Positions 18,331 through 27,555 of a DNA stretch of 64,000 nucleotides are shown piece by piece (position 1 is the stretch's first letter; every line of letters starts with the position of its first letter). The notes beneath the pieces are model-generated. The model saw only the letters and a list, made by a program, of their open reading frames with translations, made no database searches and was not told where the DNA came from. Source of the stretch: Paracoccus aminovorans. Lineage in GTDB: Bacteria; Pseudomonadota; Alphaproteobacteria; Rhodobacterales; Rhodobacteraceae. The position numbers and the translations under genes are program-made. The stretch spans positions 62,001 through 126,000 of the forward strand of contig NZ_LN832562.1 of assembly GCF_900005615.1 (NCBI RefSeq), in the 5' to 3' direction.

Positions 18331-19521
18331 ATGGCCCGGAAGCCCGCCCCCTTCGCCTGGAACGACCCCTTCCTGCTGGACGACCAGCTGACCGGCGAAG
18401 AGCGGCTGATCCGCGACAGCGCCGCCGCCTTCGCCCAGTCCGCCCTGGCCCCGCGCGTCAAGCGGGCCTATCTGGACGAGACCACCGACCCCGAGATCTT
18501 TCGCGAGATGGGCGCCGCCGGCCTTTTGGGCGTCACCGTCGCCGAGGCCCATGGCGGCGCCGGCGCGTCCTATGTCGCCTATGGCCTGGTGGCGCGGGAA
18601 ATCGAGCGGGTCGATTCGGGCTATCGCAGCATGGCCTCGGTGCAGAGCTCGCTGGTGATGTATCCGATCGAGGCCTATGGCAGCGACGAGCAGCGGCGGA
18701 AATACCTGCCGAAACTGGCCTCGGGCGAGCTCATCGGCTGCTTCGGCCTGACCGAGCCCGAGGCCGGCTCGGACCCCGCCGGCATGAAGACCCGGGCGAC
18801 GCCCGTTTCGGGCGGCTATGTGCTGAACGGCGCCAAGACCTGGATCACCAACGCCCCCATCGCCGATGTCTTCGTGGTCTGGGCGAAATCCGAGGCGCAT
18901 GGCGGCAAGGTCCGCGGCTTTCTGGTGGACAAGGGCACGAAGGGGCTGTCCGCGCCGAAGATCGAGGGCAAGCTGTCCCTGCGCGCCTCGGTCACCGGCG
19001 AGATCGTGATGGAGGATGTCGCGGTCCCCGAATCGGCGATGCTGCCCGGGGCCGAGGGCATGGGCGGCCCCTTCGGCTGTCTGAACCGCGCGCGCTACGG
19101 CATCGGCTGGGGCGTCATGGGCGCGGCCGAGGATTGCTGGTTCCGGGCCCGCGAATACGGCCTCGACCGCCGGCAGTTCGGTCGCCCGCTGGCTGCGACG
19201 CAGCTTTACCAGAAGAAGCTCGCCGATATGCAGACCGAGATCGCGCTGGGGCTTCAGGCCAGCCTGCGCCTGGGCCGGCTGTTCGACGAGGGCAGGATGG
19301 CGCCCGAGATGGTCTCGCTGGTCAAGCGCAACAATTGCGGCAAGGCGCTGGAGATCGCCCGCATGGCCCGGGACATGCATGGCGGCAACGGCATTTCCGT
19401 CGAATATCACGTCATGCGCCATGCCCAGAACCTGGAGACGGTGAACACCTACGAGGGCGCGCATGACGTGCATGCGCTGATCCTGGGTCGGGCGCAGACC
19501 GGGCTGCAGGCCTTTGGCTGA
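18331..19521 (+). CDS. gcdH: Glutaryl-CoA dehydrogenase
   Basis: A 396-residue FAD enzyme of the acyl-CoA dehydrogenase family that oxidises and decarboxylates glutaryl-CoA to crotonyl-CoA, in lysine, hydroxylysine and tryptophan breakdown. The FAD/substrate motifs are [20 protein letters not shown] and [17 protein letters not shown]. The catalytic base is Glu375 in [20 protein letters not shown], and the ending LQAFG is characteristic of this enzyme. The start has a good ribosome site (AAGGAG). Its stop overlaps the CoA-transferase start by eight bases, so the two form an operon. The usual LysR regulator of gcdH is not next to it. Confidence 0.95.
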   Translation: MARKPAPFAWNDPFLLDDQLTGEERLIRDSAAAFAQSALAPRVKRAYLDETTDPEIFREMGAAGLLGVTVAEAHGGAGASYVAYGLVAREIERVDSGYRSMASVQSSLVMYPIEAYGSDEQRRKYLPKLASGELIGCFGLTEPEAGSDPAGMKTRATPVSGGYVLNGAKTWITNAPIADVFVVWAKSEAHGGKVRGFLVDKGTKGLSAPKIEGKLSLRASVTGEIVMEDVAVPESAMLPGAEGMGGPFGCLNRARYGIGWGVMGAAEDCWFRAREYGLDRRQFGRPLAATQLYQKKLADMQTEIALGLQASLRLGRLFDEGRMAPEMVSLVKRNNCGKALEIARMARDMHGGNGISVEYHVMRHAQNLETVNTYEGAHDVHALILGRAQTGLQAFG

Positions 19522-20668
19522 GCCGCCGCTGCAAGGGCTGCGGGTGGTCGAACTGGCCCGCATCCTGGCCGGTCCCTGGATCGGCCAGACGCTTGCCGAC
19601 CTCGGCGCCGAGGTGATCAAGGTCGAGGCGCCCGAGGGCGACGACACCCGCCGCTGGGGTCCGCCCTTCGTCCAGAGGCCGCGCGCCGACGGCACGACCG
19701 AAGAGGTCGCCGCCTATTTCCATGCCGCGAACCGGGGCAAGACCTCGGTGACCTGCGATTTCAACGACCGGGCCGATCTGAAGCGCCTGCGCGGGCTGAT
19801 CGACCAGGCCGATGTCGTGATCGAGAACTTCAAGGTCGGGGGCCTGCGTCGCTTCGGGCTGGATTACGACACGCTTGCCGCGCGCAATCCCGGGCTGGTC
19901 TATGCCTCGATCACCGGCTTCGGCCAGGACGGGCCGCGGGCGGCGCAGCCGGGCTACGATTTCCTGATCCAGGGCATGTCCGGCATCATGGACCTGACCG
20001 GAGACCCGGCGGGCGAGCCGCAGAAGGTCGGCGTCGCCTGGATCGACATCTTCACCGGGCTTTACGGCGTGATCGCGGTGCAGGCGGCGCTGGCCGAGCG
20101 CGCGCGCTCGGGGCGGGGCCAGCATCTGGACCTGTCGCTTCTGGATTGCGGCGTGGCGGTGCTGGCGAACCAGGCCACCAACTGCCTGCTGGGCGGGATG
20201 GTGCCGCACCGGCTGGGCAATGCCCATCCGAACATCGTGCCCTATCAGCTGTTTCCGGCCGCGGACGGGCATCTGATCGTGGCTTGCGGCAACGACCGGC
20301 AATTCGCGGCGCTCTGCCGGGTGCTGGACCTGGCGGGTCTGGCCTCGGAGCCGGATTTCGCCACCAATCCCGCCCGCGTGGAGCATCGCGACCGGCTGGT
20401 GCCGCGGCTTGCGGCGGCGACGCGGGGCTTCACCCGCGCCGGGCTGATCGCGGCGCTGGAAGCCGTGGGGGTGCCGGCCGGCCCGGTCAACGACGTGGCC
20501 GAGGCGCTGGCCGAGCCGCAGGTGCTGGCGCGCGGGCTGCGGATCGCGCCCGAAGGCATCGCCGGGCTGCGCAGCCCCCTGCGCTTTTCGCGCAGTTCCC
20601 TGGTGACGGACCGCGCCGCCCCGGCGCTTGGCGACGGCGCATGGCATTTCCGCGGCGCCGACGGCTAG
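19514..20668 (+). CDS. Class III CoA-transferase, probably succinyl-CoA:glutarate CoA-transferase
   Basis: A 384-residue member of the CaiB/BaiF (formyl-CoA transferase) family, whose members move CoA between acids through a covalent aspartyl intermediate. The N-terminal [20 protein letters not shown] and [20 protein letters not shown] segments are typical, and the catalytic aspartate is probably Asp178 in [10 protein letters not shown]. Overlap with gcdH makes activation of glutarate to glutaryl-CoA, as by human SUGCT, the likely role. The start is a TTG inside the end of gcdH; no later start keeps the conserved N-terminus. Translational coupling to gcdH is inferred from the 8-bp overlap. 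Confidence 0.9.
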   Translation: MAEPPLQGLRVVELARILAGPWIGQTLADLGAEVIKVEAPEGDDTRRWGPPFVQRPRADGTTEEVAAYFHAANRGKTSVTCDFNDRADLKRLRGLIDQADVVIENFKVGGLRRFGLDYDTLAARNPGLVYASITGFGQDGPRAAQPGYDFLIQGMSGIMDLTGDPAGEPQKVGVAWIDIFTGLYGVIAVQAALAERARSGRGQHLDLSLLDCGVAVLANQATNCLLGGMVPHRLGNAHPNIVPYQLFPAADGHLIVACGNDRQFAALCRVLDLAGLASEPDFATNPARVEHRDRLVPRLAAATRGFTRAGLIAALEAVGVPAGPVNDVAEALAEPQVLARGLRIAPEGIAGLRSPLRFSRSSLVTDRAAPALGDGAWHFRGADG

Positions 20669-20675
20669 GCCGGGT

Positions 20676-22058
20676 TCAATCCGCGATCGGAAAGGCGATC
20701 CGGGCGCAAAGCCCGCGGCCGCCGGCGCCGGGATGCAGGCTCAGCCGGCCGCCGAAGAGCCGCGCGATCTCTTCCACCACCGGCAGGCCCAGACCCATGC
20801 CCTGGCCCTGGGTCTCGCCGCGCGCGAAGCGGCCGGTGACGGCGGCGCGGGCTTCGGCCGGGATGCCGGGGCCGTCGTCCTCGACCTCCAGCACCGCCTC
20901 GGCGCCCTCGGCGCGGACGCGGATCGTCACCATCGCACCCCGGCCGGTGTGCCGGATCGCGTTCGAGATCAGGTTGGCCAGCGCCTCGCCCAAGAGCAGC
21001 GGCTCGGCGCGGACGGGCAGGGGCCCCGCGAAGCCGCTCTCGAACCCCAGGTCGATGCCGGCCTCGGCGGCGGCGGGGATCTGTTCGGCGGTCAGGTCGC
21101 GGGCGAAACCGGCAAGGTCGATCACGTCGGGCGCCCGGCCGGCCGCCGCATCGACCTTGGCCAGCAGCAGAAGCTGCGCCAGGATGCGCTCGGCATGGGC
21201 GACGGCGGCGTCGCCCTTGGCGGCGGCGGACTGCGCCTCGGCCAGCGTGCCGGCGCGGGCCGCCAGCGCCAGCTGCGTGCGCACCACCGCCAGCGGCGTG
21301 CGCAGCTGGTGGCCGGCGTTGCCGGTGAAGTTGCGCAAGCCGTCCAGCGCCGATTTCAGCCGCAGCATGAAGCCGTTGATGGCGCCGACCAGCCCGCGCA
21401 CCTCGCTGGGCACCGGGGTCTCGACCGGCGAAAGGTCGTCGGGGCTGCGGGTGGCGATGGCCTCGGACAGCCGCGACAAGGGCCGCAGCGAGACGGTGAC
21501 GGCGATGCCGACGATCAGCGCCGCGCCCAGCATCATCAGCCCCAGCCGCAGGGCCGAGCGCATCAGGATGGTCCGCGTCAATTCCTCGCGCGCGCCGGTG
21601 GTCTCGGCCACGGTGACGGTGAAGGGCACCTCGTCGATGCCGGTCGAGGCGGCGCGGGCCAGCGTCGCGACCCGCACCGGCTCGCCCCGGAAGCTGCCGT
21701 CGGCAAAGCCGGGATCGCCGCCCGGCACCGCCTGCGCCACCGGCAGGTCGCCATAGCCCGTCACCAGCCGCCCCGGCGGGCCGTCGACGCGATAGAACAC
21801 CCGGTCCTCGGCGGCCGAACTCAGCATTTCCAGCGCGCCATAGGGAATCTCGATGGCGATCATGCCGTCCTGGTCCAGCGAGGCGCGTTCGGCGATCACC
21901 AGCGCCGAGCCGGCCAGCACCCGGTCGGCCAGCGCCGTCGCCATGCGCTTGGCCTCGCGCCAGGTGTCGACCAGCGCCAGTGCGCCGAAGACCGCCGTCG
22001 CCACCAGCAGCCAGACCAGCAGCCGGCGGCGGATGGAAAAGGGCCGGCTGCCGCTCAA
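20676..22058 (-). CDS. Sensor histidine kinase, TctE-like
   Basis: A 460-residue membrane histidine kinase. It has one helix at about residues 11-30, a periplasmic sensor domain of about 135 residues, a second helix at about 168-190, a HAMP-like linker, and the HisKA box with phospho-accepting His250 (NAGHQLRTPLAVVRTQLALA). The catalytic domain has the N box (EALANLISNAIRHT) and the G boxes (EVEDDGPGIP, QGMGLGLPVVEEI). Its ATG overlaps the response-regulator stop by four bases. Together with the divergent binding protein and tctCBA, this points to sensing of tricarboxylates or a related carboxylate, perhaps with help from the binding protein. Confidence 0.92.
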   Translation of the reverse strand: MSGSRPFSIRRRLLVWLLVATAVFGALALVDTWREAKRMATALADRVLAGSALVIAERASLDQDGMIAIEIPYGALEMLSSAAEDRVFYRVDGPPGRLVTGYGDLPVAQAVPGGDPGFADGSFRGEPVRVATLARAASTGIDEVPFTVTVAETTGAREELTRTILMRSALRLGLMMLGAALIVGIAVTVSLRPLSRLSEAIATRSPDDLSPVETPVPSEVRGLVGAINGFMLRLKSALDGLRNFTGNAGHQLRTPLAVVRTQLALAARAGTLAEAQSAAAKGDAAVAHAERILAQLLLLAKVDAAAGRAPDVIDLAGFARDLTAEQIPAAAEAGIDLGFESGFAGPLPVRAEPLLLGEALANLISNAIRHTGRGAMVTIRVRAEGAEAVLEVEDDGPGIPAEARAAVTGRFARGETQGQGMGLGLPVVEEIARLFGGRLSLHPGAGGRGLCARIAFPIAD

Positions 22059-22726
22059 GGCTCGGCCCGGTCCAGGAAATAGCCGATGCCGCGCGCCGTG
22101 CGCACCGTCAGTCCGGCGGGCGCCAGGCGCTTGCGCAGCCGGCTGACATATTGCTCGATGGCATTGGCGGAAAGGTCGTCCTCCAGCGAGGTCAGCGATT
22201 GCACGATGCTGTCGCGCGGCACCACCTTGCCGGCGCGGGTGATGAGCAGCTCCAACAGGCCGCGTTCGCGCGCGGGCAGGTCCAGCGGCCGGCCCTCGAC
22301 CGCGAAGCTGCGGCTGTTCTGGTCGAAGCTCAGCGCGCCGAAGCTGACCGTCGCCGTGCGCAGCCCGGCCTGCCGGCGCAAAAGCGAGCGGATGCGGGCC
22401 TCGAACTCGCCGATGTCGAAGGGCTTGATCAGATAGTCGTCGGCGCCGAGGTCGAGGCCGCGCACCCGCTCTTCGGGCGTGCCGCGCGCGGTCAGGATCA
22501 TCACCGCCGCCGGGTTCCTGCGCGCCCGCATGGCGCGCAGGACTTCCAGCCCGTCCATCTGCGGCAGGTTCAGGTCCAGGATCACCAGTTCGAAGCTTTC
22601 CGCCGCCGCCAGGGCCTCGGCCGAGGCGCCGTCATGGACCACGTCCACGGCATAGCCCGATTGGCGCAGCAGCGCCGACAGGCCCTCGGCCAGCGAAAGA
22701 TTGTCCTCGACCAGCAGGATGCGCAT
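22055..22726 (-). CDS. OmpR-family response regulator, TctD-like
   Basis: A 223-residue response regulator. The receiver domain has the acidic pocket (LLVEDN), phospho-acceptor Asp51 (VILDLNLPQMDG), the T/S position (ILTARG) and Lys101 (DDYLIKPFD). The C-terminal winged helix (about 125-220) includes PARERGLLELLITRAGKVVP and SLEDDLSANAIEQYVSRLRK, ending in the RTARGIGYFLD wing. The start MRILLVEDN at 22726 is the family N-terminus. It is co-transcribed with the kinase and diverges from the binding-protein gene, which is probably its target together with tctCBA. Confidence 0.93.
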   Translation of the reverse strand: MRILLVEDNLSLAEGLSALLRQSGYAVDVVHDGASAEALAAAESFELVILDLNLPQMDGLEVLRAMRARRNPAAVMILTARGTPEERVRGLDLGADDYLIKPFDIGEFEARIRSLLRRQAGLRTATVSFGALSFDQNSRSFAVEGRPLDLPARERGLLELLITRAGKVVPRDSIVQSLTSLEDDLSANAIEQYVSRLRKRLAPAGLTVRTARGIGYFLDRAEP

Positions 22727-22808
22727 GAAGGTCCCCCCTCGGCCCGGCAGGTTAGCGGCTGTGCCCCAGCTTGTGAACGGGGTCCGGCTGGGGCAAGCTT
22801 TCGCGATC

Positions 22809-23882
22809 ATGCGCCTTGCCCTGCTGCCCGCCCTGCTGATCCTGGCCCTGACCGGCATCGCCCGGGCCGAGGCGGTGCTGTTTCCGGCGCCTTCGGGCCG
22901 CGCGGCGGGCGAGCTGCTGGTCTATTCCTCGCTCGACGACGATCTGGCCCGGCCGCTGATCCGGGCGTTCCAGGACCGCCGTCCCGACCTGGCGGTGCGT
23001 TACGAGAACCTGCTGACCGGCGCCCTGCACGACCGCATCGTGGCCGAGACCCAGGCGGGCCGGGGCACGGCGGATTTCGCCTTTTCCTCGGCCATGGACC
23101 TGCAGGTGAAGCTGGCGAACGACGGCTTCGCCCGGCCGGTGGTGACGCCGGACACGCCCGACTGGCCCGACTGGGCGAACTGGCGCGACACCGCCTATGC
23201 GCTGACCTTCGAGCCGGCGGTCTTTGCCTATCACAAGCCCAGCTTCCGCGACCATCCGCCGCCCTCGACCCGGGCCGAGCTGCTGCGCTGGCTGGCCGAG
23301 CACCCGGCCGAGGCGCGGGGCCGGATCGGCACCTACGACCCGGCGCGCTCGGGCGTGGGCTATCTGTTCCTGGCCCGCGACCAGGAGCTTTACCCGAGGA
23401 TCTGGGACATCGTGCGCGAGATGGGGCGCACCGGCGTCCGGCAATATCCGACCACGGCCGAGATCCTGACCCGCATCGCCGACGGAAGGCTGGCGGTGGG
23501 CTACAACCTGCTCGGCTCCTATGCCGCCGACTGGGCGCGCCAGCACCCCGAGGAGGTGGGGGTGATCCTGCCGCGCGACTTCACCGTGGTCGTCTCGCGC
23601 GTGGCGCTGGTGCCGCGCGCGGCGCGGGCGCCGGAACGGGGCGCGGAATTCCTGGCCTTTCTGATGTCCCCCGATGGGCAGGCGCTGCTGTCGCGGACGC
23701 TGCGGCTGTCGGCCGTCAGCCTGGAGGTGGCGGGCCAGGCGCAGCCGGCGGGCGGCATGGCGGGGCTGGAGGGGGTGCGGCTGAAACCGGTACCGGTCAG
23801 CCCCGGCCTGCTGGCCTATCTGGACCAGGCGACGCGGGCGCGGCTGCTTGCGCGCTGGAACGCGGCGCTGTCGGCCAAGTAG
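22809..23882 (+). CDS. Periplasmic ABC-type substrate-binding protein (iron/carboxylate-type fold)
   Basis: A 357-residue extracellular solute-binding protein. A signal peptide (MRLALLPALLILALTGIARA, cleavage after residue 20) is followed by a type-II binding-protein fold: ELLVYSSLDDDLARPLIRAF, a FAFSSAMDLQVKLANDG region, and GRIGTYDPARSGVGYLFLAR. No permease or ATPase of its own is nearby. Such orphan proteins are often encoded beside TctD/TctE-like regulators, where they may act as the periplasmic ligand sensor of the kinase. The gene lies back to back with the regulator (82 bp between starts) and upstream of tctCBA. Confidence 0.88.
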   Translation: MRLALLPALLILALTGIARAEAVLFPAPSGRAAGELLVYSSLDDDLARPLIRAFQDRRPDLAVRYENLLTGALHDRIVAETQAGRGTADFAFSSAMDLQVKLANDGFARPVVTPDTPDWPDWANWRDTAYALTFEPAVFAYHKPSFRDHPPPSTRAELLRWLAEHPAEARGRIGTYDPARSGVGYLFLARDQELYPRIWDIVREMGRTGVRQYPTTAEILTRIADGRLAVGYNLLGSYAADWARQHPEEVGVILPRDFTVVVSRVALVPRAARAPERGAEFLAFLMSPDGQALLSRTLRLSAVSLEVAGQAQPAGGMAGLEGVRLKPVPVSPGLLAYLDQATRARLLARWNAALSAK

Positions 23883-23974
23883 GGCGGCGCGGTTTTTCCC
23901 CTTGGCGTCAGGTCCATGACAGGTTTCTATGGTGCAAAGGGTGCAGGACCCGCCAGCCGGGTTCACGGAGGAGC

Positions 23975-24000
23975 GCCCGCATTCCGGGAGAGATGCGGGC
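23975..24000 (+). other. Stem-loop in the leader of tctC
   Basis: An 8-bp perfect inverted repeat (GCCCGCAT ... ATGCGGGC) with a 10-nt loop, 65 bp upstream of the tctC start. No T-run follows. It could terminate the upstream gene partially or shape the tct mRNA leader. Confidence 0.4.
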
Positions 24001-24064
24001 CGCAAGCCATGAATAACAGAAAACGGGCCGGCGCCGCGCGCGTTCGGCCGATGCGGAGGAAACC

Positions 24065-25006
24065 ATGAAGCATCTCGTTCTCGCCAGCCTCTTCGCCGGC
24101 GCCATGGCGCTGCCGGCCATGGCCGATTACACCATCATCGCGCCCGCCAACCCCGGCGGCGGCTGGGACCAGACCGCGCGCACCATGCAGACCGTGATGC
24201 AAGAGGAAGGCATCTCGAAATCGGTGCAGGTCCAGAACGTGCCCGGCGCCGGCGGCACCATCGGCCTGGCGCAATTCGCCAGCCAGAACAAGGGCAACCC
24301 GAGCGCGCTGATCGTCGGCGGCTATGTCATGGTCGGCGCCATCCTGACCAACGGCTCGCCCGTCTCGCTGAAGGACGTGACGCCCATCGCCCGGCTGACC
24401 GGCGAATACGAGGCCATCGTGGTCCCGGCCGCGTCCGAGATCCAGGACATGGCCGGGCTGATCGCCAAGCTCAAGGAAAACCCGGGCGGGGTCAGCTGGG
24501 CCGGCGGCTCGGCCGGCGGCACCGACCATATCGCCGTCGGCCTGATCGCCAAGGCGGCCGGCGTCGATCCGACCAAGATCAACTACATCGCCTATTCCGG
24601 CGGCGGCGAGGCGCTGGCCGCGATCCTGGGCAACCAGGTCACCGCGGGCGTTTCCTCGCTGGGCGAGTTCGAGTCCCAGGTCAAGGCCGGCACCCTGCGC
24701 CTGCTCGCGGTCTCGTCGCCCGAGCGGATCGAGGGCGTGGACGCGCCGACGCTGAAGGAATCGGGCCTGGACGTCGACCTGCAGAACTGGCGCATGGTCG
24801 CGGCCGCGCCGGGGCTTTCGGACGAGCAGAAGGCCAAGGTCACCGCCGATATCGAGAAGATGGCCAAGTCGGAGAACTGGCAGAAGCAGCTGGCCGACAA
24901 GGGCTGGATCGACACCTTCCTGGCCGGGCCGGAATTCGACGCCCAGCTCGCCAAGGACGAGGAATCCACCGCCACGATCCTCAAGGACATCGGTCTGGTG
25001 AAATGA
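24065..25006 (+). CDS. tctC: Tripartite tricarboxylate transporter binding protein TctC
   Basis: A 313-residue periplasmic binding protein of the TTT family. The signal peptide is [20 protein letters not shown]. Conserved segments follow: [59 protein letters not shown] and [20 protein letters not shown]. It captures citrate or a related tri- or dicarboxylate for the TctAB membrane pair. The ATG has a GGAGGA site. Its stop overlaps the tctB start by four bases. Confidence 0.94.
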   Translation: MKHLVLASLFAGAMALPAMADYTIIAPANPGGGWDQTARTMQTVMQEEGISKSVQVQNVPGAGGTIGLAQFASQNKGNPSALIVGGYVMVGAILTNGSPVSLKDVTPIARLTGEYEAIVVPAASEIQDMAGLIAKLKENPGGVSWAGGSAGGTDHIAVGLIAKAAGVDPTKINYIAYSGGGEALAAILGNQVTAGVSSLGEFESQVKAGTLRLLAVSSPERIEGVDAPTLKESGLDVDLQNWRMVAAAPGLSDEQKAKVTADIEKMAKSENWQKQLADKGWIDTFLAGPEFDAQLAKDEESTATILKDIGLVK

Positions 25007-25497
25007 GCGAGTTGCAACCGCAAACCAAGCGCCGCCCGGATGTGGCGGCGCTTGTCATCGCCCTGGGGCTGGTGGTGATCGCCGGGGTGATGCTGTGGGA
25101 CAGCGCCCGGCTGGCCGATCTGGGCGGCTATTCCGGCGTCGGCCCGGCCAGCGTGCCCCGCGTGGTGGCCGGATGCCTGATCGGGTTGGGCGTCTGGACC
25201 GCCATCGAGGCGCTGCGCGGCGACTTTCCCGAGCGTCCGCCGCAGCGCGTCGCGCCGGTGCTGTGGATCGTCGCCGGACTTGCCGCCCAGCTGCTGCTTC
25301 TGCATGTCGCGGGCTTTTCCATCGCGACCGGCGTCCTTTTCGCCTGCACCGCCCGGGCCTTCGGCAAGCGCAACCTGGCGCTGACCCTGCCGGTCGGCAT
25401 CGCCCTGTCCTTCCTGGTCTGGGTGATCTTCTCGCAACTCCTGATGCTGCACCTGCCGCCCGGCCCGCTGGAGCATCTGGTCTTTCCGGGGGGCTGA
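25003..25497 (+). CDS. tctB: Tripartite tricarboxylate transporter small membrane subunit TctB
   Basis: A 164-residue protein with four predicted helices, the normal size and topology for TctB, the small integral subunit of TTT carriers. Segments include [20 protein letters not shown] and [20 protein letters not shown], and the [17 protein letters not shown] helix is recognisable. It overlaps tctC by four bases (ATGA) and ends 3 bp before tctA, so the three genes are one operon. Confidence 0.9.
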   Translation: MSELQPQTKRRPDVAALVIALGLVVIAGVMLWDSARLADLGGYSGVGPASVPRVVAGCLIGLGVWTAIEALRGDFPERPPQRVAPVLWIVAGLAAQLLLLHVAGFSIATGVLFACTARAFGKRNLALTLPVGIALSFLVWVIFSQLLMLHLPPGPLEHLVFPGG

Positions 25498-25500
25498 ACC

Positions 25501-27018
25501 ATGAGCGCCTTCGACTTCCTGATGCAGGGGCTGGCCACCGCCTCGGACCCGATGCTGCTGTTCTATGCGCTGATCGGCGTGACGCTGGGCACCGCCGTGG
25601 GCGTCCTGCCCGGCATCGGCCCGGCGCTGACCGTGGCGCTGCTTCTGCCCGTCACCTATCGGCTGGACCCGGCGGGGTCGCTGATCATGTTCGCCGGCAT
25701 CTATTACGGCGGCATGTACGGCGGTTCGACCACCTCGATCCTGCTGAACACGCCGGGCGAGAGCGCCTCGATCATCACCGCGCTGGAAGGCAACAAGATG
25801 GCCCGCAAGGGCCGGGGCGGGCCGGCACTGGCCACCGCCGCCATCGGTAGCTTCATCGCCGGGCTGATCGCGACGCTGCTGCTGGCCTTCCTGGCGCCGA
25901 CCATCGTCAAGGTGGCGCTGGTGTTCGGCCCGCGCGAATATTTCGCGCTGATGGTCCTGGCCTTCGTCACCGTCTCGGCCGCTTTCGGCGATTCCGCCCT
26001 TCGCGGGCTGACCTCGCTGTTCCTGGGCCTGGCGCTGGCCTGCGTCGGCATCGACCAGCTGACCGGGCAGGCGCGGCTGTCCTTCGGCCAGGCCGAGCTT
26101 CTGGACGGGATCGAGGTCACCACCATGGCCGTCGCCATGTTCGCGGTGGGCGAGGCGCTGTTCATCGCCGGCCAGCGCGTGCAGCACGACGACGAGGTCA
26201 CCGCCGTCAAGGGCTCGGTCTGGATGAACCGCCAGGACTGGGCACGGTCCTGGAAGCCCTGGCTGCGCGGCACCGTGATCGGTTTCCCGATCGGCGCCAT
26301 GCCGGCCGGCGGGGCCGAGATCGGCACCTTCCTGAGCTAGGCGACCGAGAAGAAGCTGACCAAGCACCCCGAGGAGTTCGGCCAGGGCGCCATCGAGGGC
26401 GTGGCCGGTCCTGAGGCCGCCAACAACGCCAGCGCGGCGGGCACGCTGGTGCCGCTCTTGACGCTGGGCCTGCCGACCTCGGCCACGGCGGCGATCATGC
26501 TGGCGGGCTTCCAGCAGTTCGGGCTGCAGCCAGGCCCGCTGCTCTTTGCCACCAACCCGACGCTGGTCTGGGGGCTGATCGCCAGCCTGCTGATCGCGAA
26601 CGCGATGCTGCTGGTGCTGAACCTGCCGCTGATCGGGCTGTGGGTGAAGCTGCTGACCATTCCCAAGCCCTGGCTCTATGCCGGCATCCTGCTGTTCGCG
26701 ACCCTGGGCACCATCGGCGCCAACCCCTCCAGCGTCGAACTGGGGATGCTGTTGGGCTTCGGCGTGCTGGGCTATGTGATGCGGCTTTACGGCTATCCCA
26801 TCGCGCCCATCGTCGTCGGCCTGATCCTGGGCCCGATGGCCGAGCAGCAGCTGCGCCGGGCGCTGTCGATCAGCCAGGGCGACTGGAGCTATCTGCTGCA
26901 CTCGCCCATCGCGGCCACGCTGCTGGGCCTGGCCGCGCTGGCGCTGATCGTGCCGCTGATCCTGCGCGCGCGCGGCAAGGGCGAGGTGCTGGCGCAGCTG
27001 GCCGGCGACGAGGACTGA
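25501..27018 (+). pseudogene. tctA: tctA, large TTT membrane subunit, interrupted by an in-frame TAG at codon 280
   Basis: The frame would encode a 505-residue TctA with about 11 membrane helices; TctA is the large permease of the TTT carrier. The N-terminal hallmarks are intact ([40 protein letters not shown]). At 26338-26340 the sequence reads TAG directly after [12 protein letters not shown], and the same frame continues without any gap as [20 protein letters not shown] to a normal C-terminus. TctA proteins have a tyrosine at this place (FLSYATEKKL), so TAG is one base from TAC or TAT. The product would stop after 279 residues and lack half the helices. A point mutation or a base-call error are the two explanations; nothing else in the gene is degraded. 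Confidence 0.9.
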
Positions 27019-27024
27019 TCCCAA

Positions 27025-27055
27025 GACCCGCCATGATCCCAGGTCATGGCGGGTC
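27025..27055 (+). terminator. Strong hairpin after tctA
   Basis: A perfect 12-bp stem (GACCCGCCATGA ... TCATGGCGGGTC) with a 7-nt loop, seven bases after the tctA stop. There is no T-run, so it is a Rho-type end or an mRNA-protecting structure for the tct transcript. Confidence 0.6.
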
Positions 27056-27134
27056 TGACCGAATGCGCGTTGCGGATGGACGCGTGCGGGCCCATCTGTG
27101 TCTTGTTGAAACCAAGACCAGACAGGCAAATCAG

Positions 27135-27287
27135 ATGACCGCCCTTCAGTCCCTCCGCTCGTTCTTCGGCGCCTTCCGCGCCGCTGTCCATGCCGCCGCC
27201 GCGGTGGACATGCACCGCAGCCCGGATGCGCGCGACCTGAAAATGCTGGGCATCTCGCAAAAGGCCTTCCGCGCGATCCATCTGTGA
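27135..27287 (+). CDS. Small basic hypothetical protein, 50 residues (DUF1127-like tail)
   Basis: A 50-residue frame: MTALQSLRSFFGAFRAAVHA, an alanine-rich middle, then HRSPDARDLKMLGISQKAFR and AIHL. The ending has the RDL..LGIS pattern seen in small arginine-rich DUF1127 proteins, which in Rhodobacterales act in RNA turnover and stress adaptation; the match is weak. It is followed 38 bp later by a textbook intrinsic terminator, which supports an independent short transcript. The ribosome site (AGGCAAATC) is modest. Confidence 0.55.
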   Translation: MTALQSLRSFFGAFRAAVHAAAAVDMHRSPDARDLKMLGISQKAFRAIHL

Positions 27288-27324
27288 TCGCGGCCGGTCC
27301 GGCCGATCCGACGACACCCATGCC

Positions 27325-27357
27325 GCCGCCCCGATCTTCGGATCCGGGCGGCTTTTT
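27325..27357 (+). terminator. Intrinsic terminator with UUCG tetraloop
   Basis: A symmetric hairpin: GCCGCCC, a C-C mismatch, GATC, loop TTCG, GATC, then GGGCGGC, followed immediately by TTTTT. It closes the 50-residue gene and insulates it from the effector island downstream. Confidence 0.88.
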
Positions 27358-27477
27358 CATGTCCGTGCCGCCGTCCCGGGCCTTTGCGTAAGTGACGTTC
27401 AGTTGGTGCTTGGCTTGGCCGCGCGCTGCGGGCAATATGCCGCCAGTTTTGTTTGAGTATTTTTCGCGGAGGCCCGG

Positions 27478-27555
27478 ATGAACGCCCCCAAAAGCCAGGC
27501 CTGCCGTCGCGGCCGCCCGATCCGCCCGGCCCTGCCGGGACGAGGTGCGGCATGA
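27478..27555 (+). CDS. 25-residue leader ORF overlapping the first island gene
   Basis: A short frame, MNAPKSQACRRGRPIRPALP followed by GRGAA, with a GGAGG site seven bases before its ATG. Its TGA overlaps the ATG of the next gene by four bases (ATGA), the arrangement used for translational coupling. The product is arginine- and proline-rich and matches nothing I recognise. It may set expression of the island or may be the remnant of a longer gene. Confidence 0.4.
   Translation: MNAPKSQACRRGRPIRPALPGRGAA

Noticed and set aside
26338..26340. TAG in tctA as a pyrrolysine codon, given methylamine genes in the same window
   Set aside because: Pyrrolysine is known in methylamine methyltransferases, not in TctA; the family has tyrosine here and no pyl genes are visible. 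A nonsense mutation or base error is simpler.
25501..27018. tctA as two separate genes (25501-26340 and 26401-27018)
   Set aside because: The halves are in one frame with no missing residues around the TAG, so this is one gene with a point stop, not a natural split.
24592..27435. A 947-codon minus-strand frame across tctC, tctB and tctA
   Set aside because: Same cause: antisense of conserved transporter genes, no recognisable domain.
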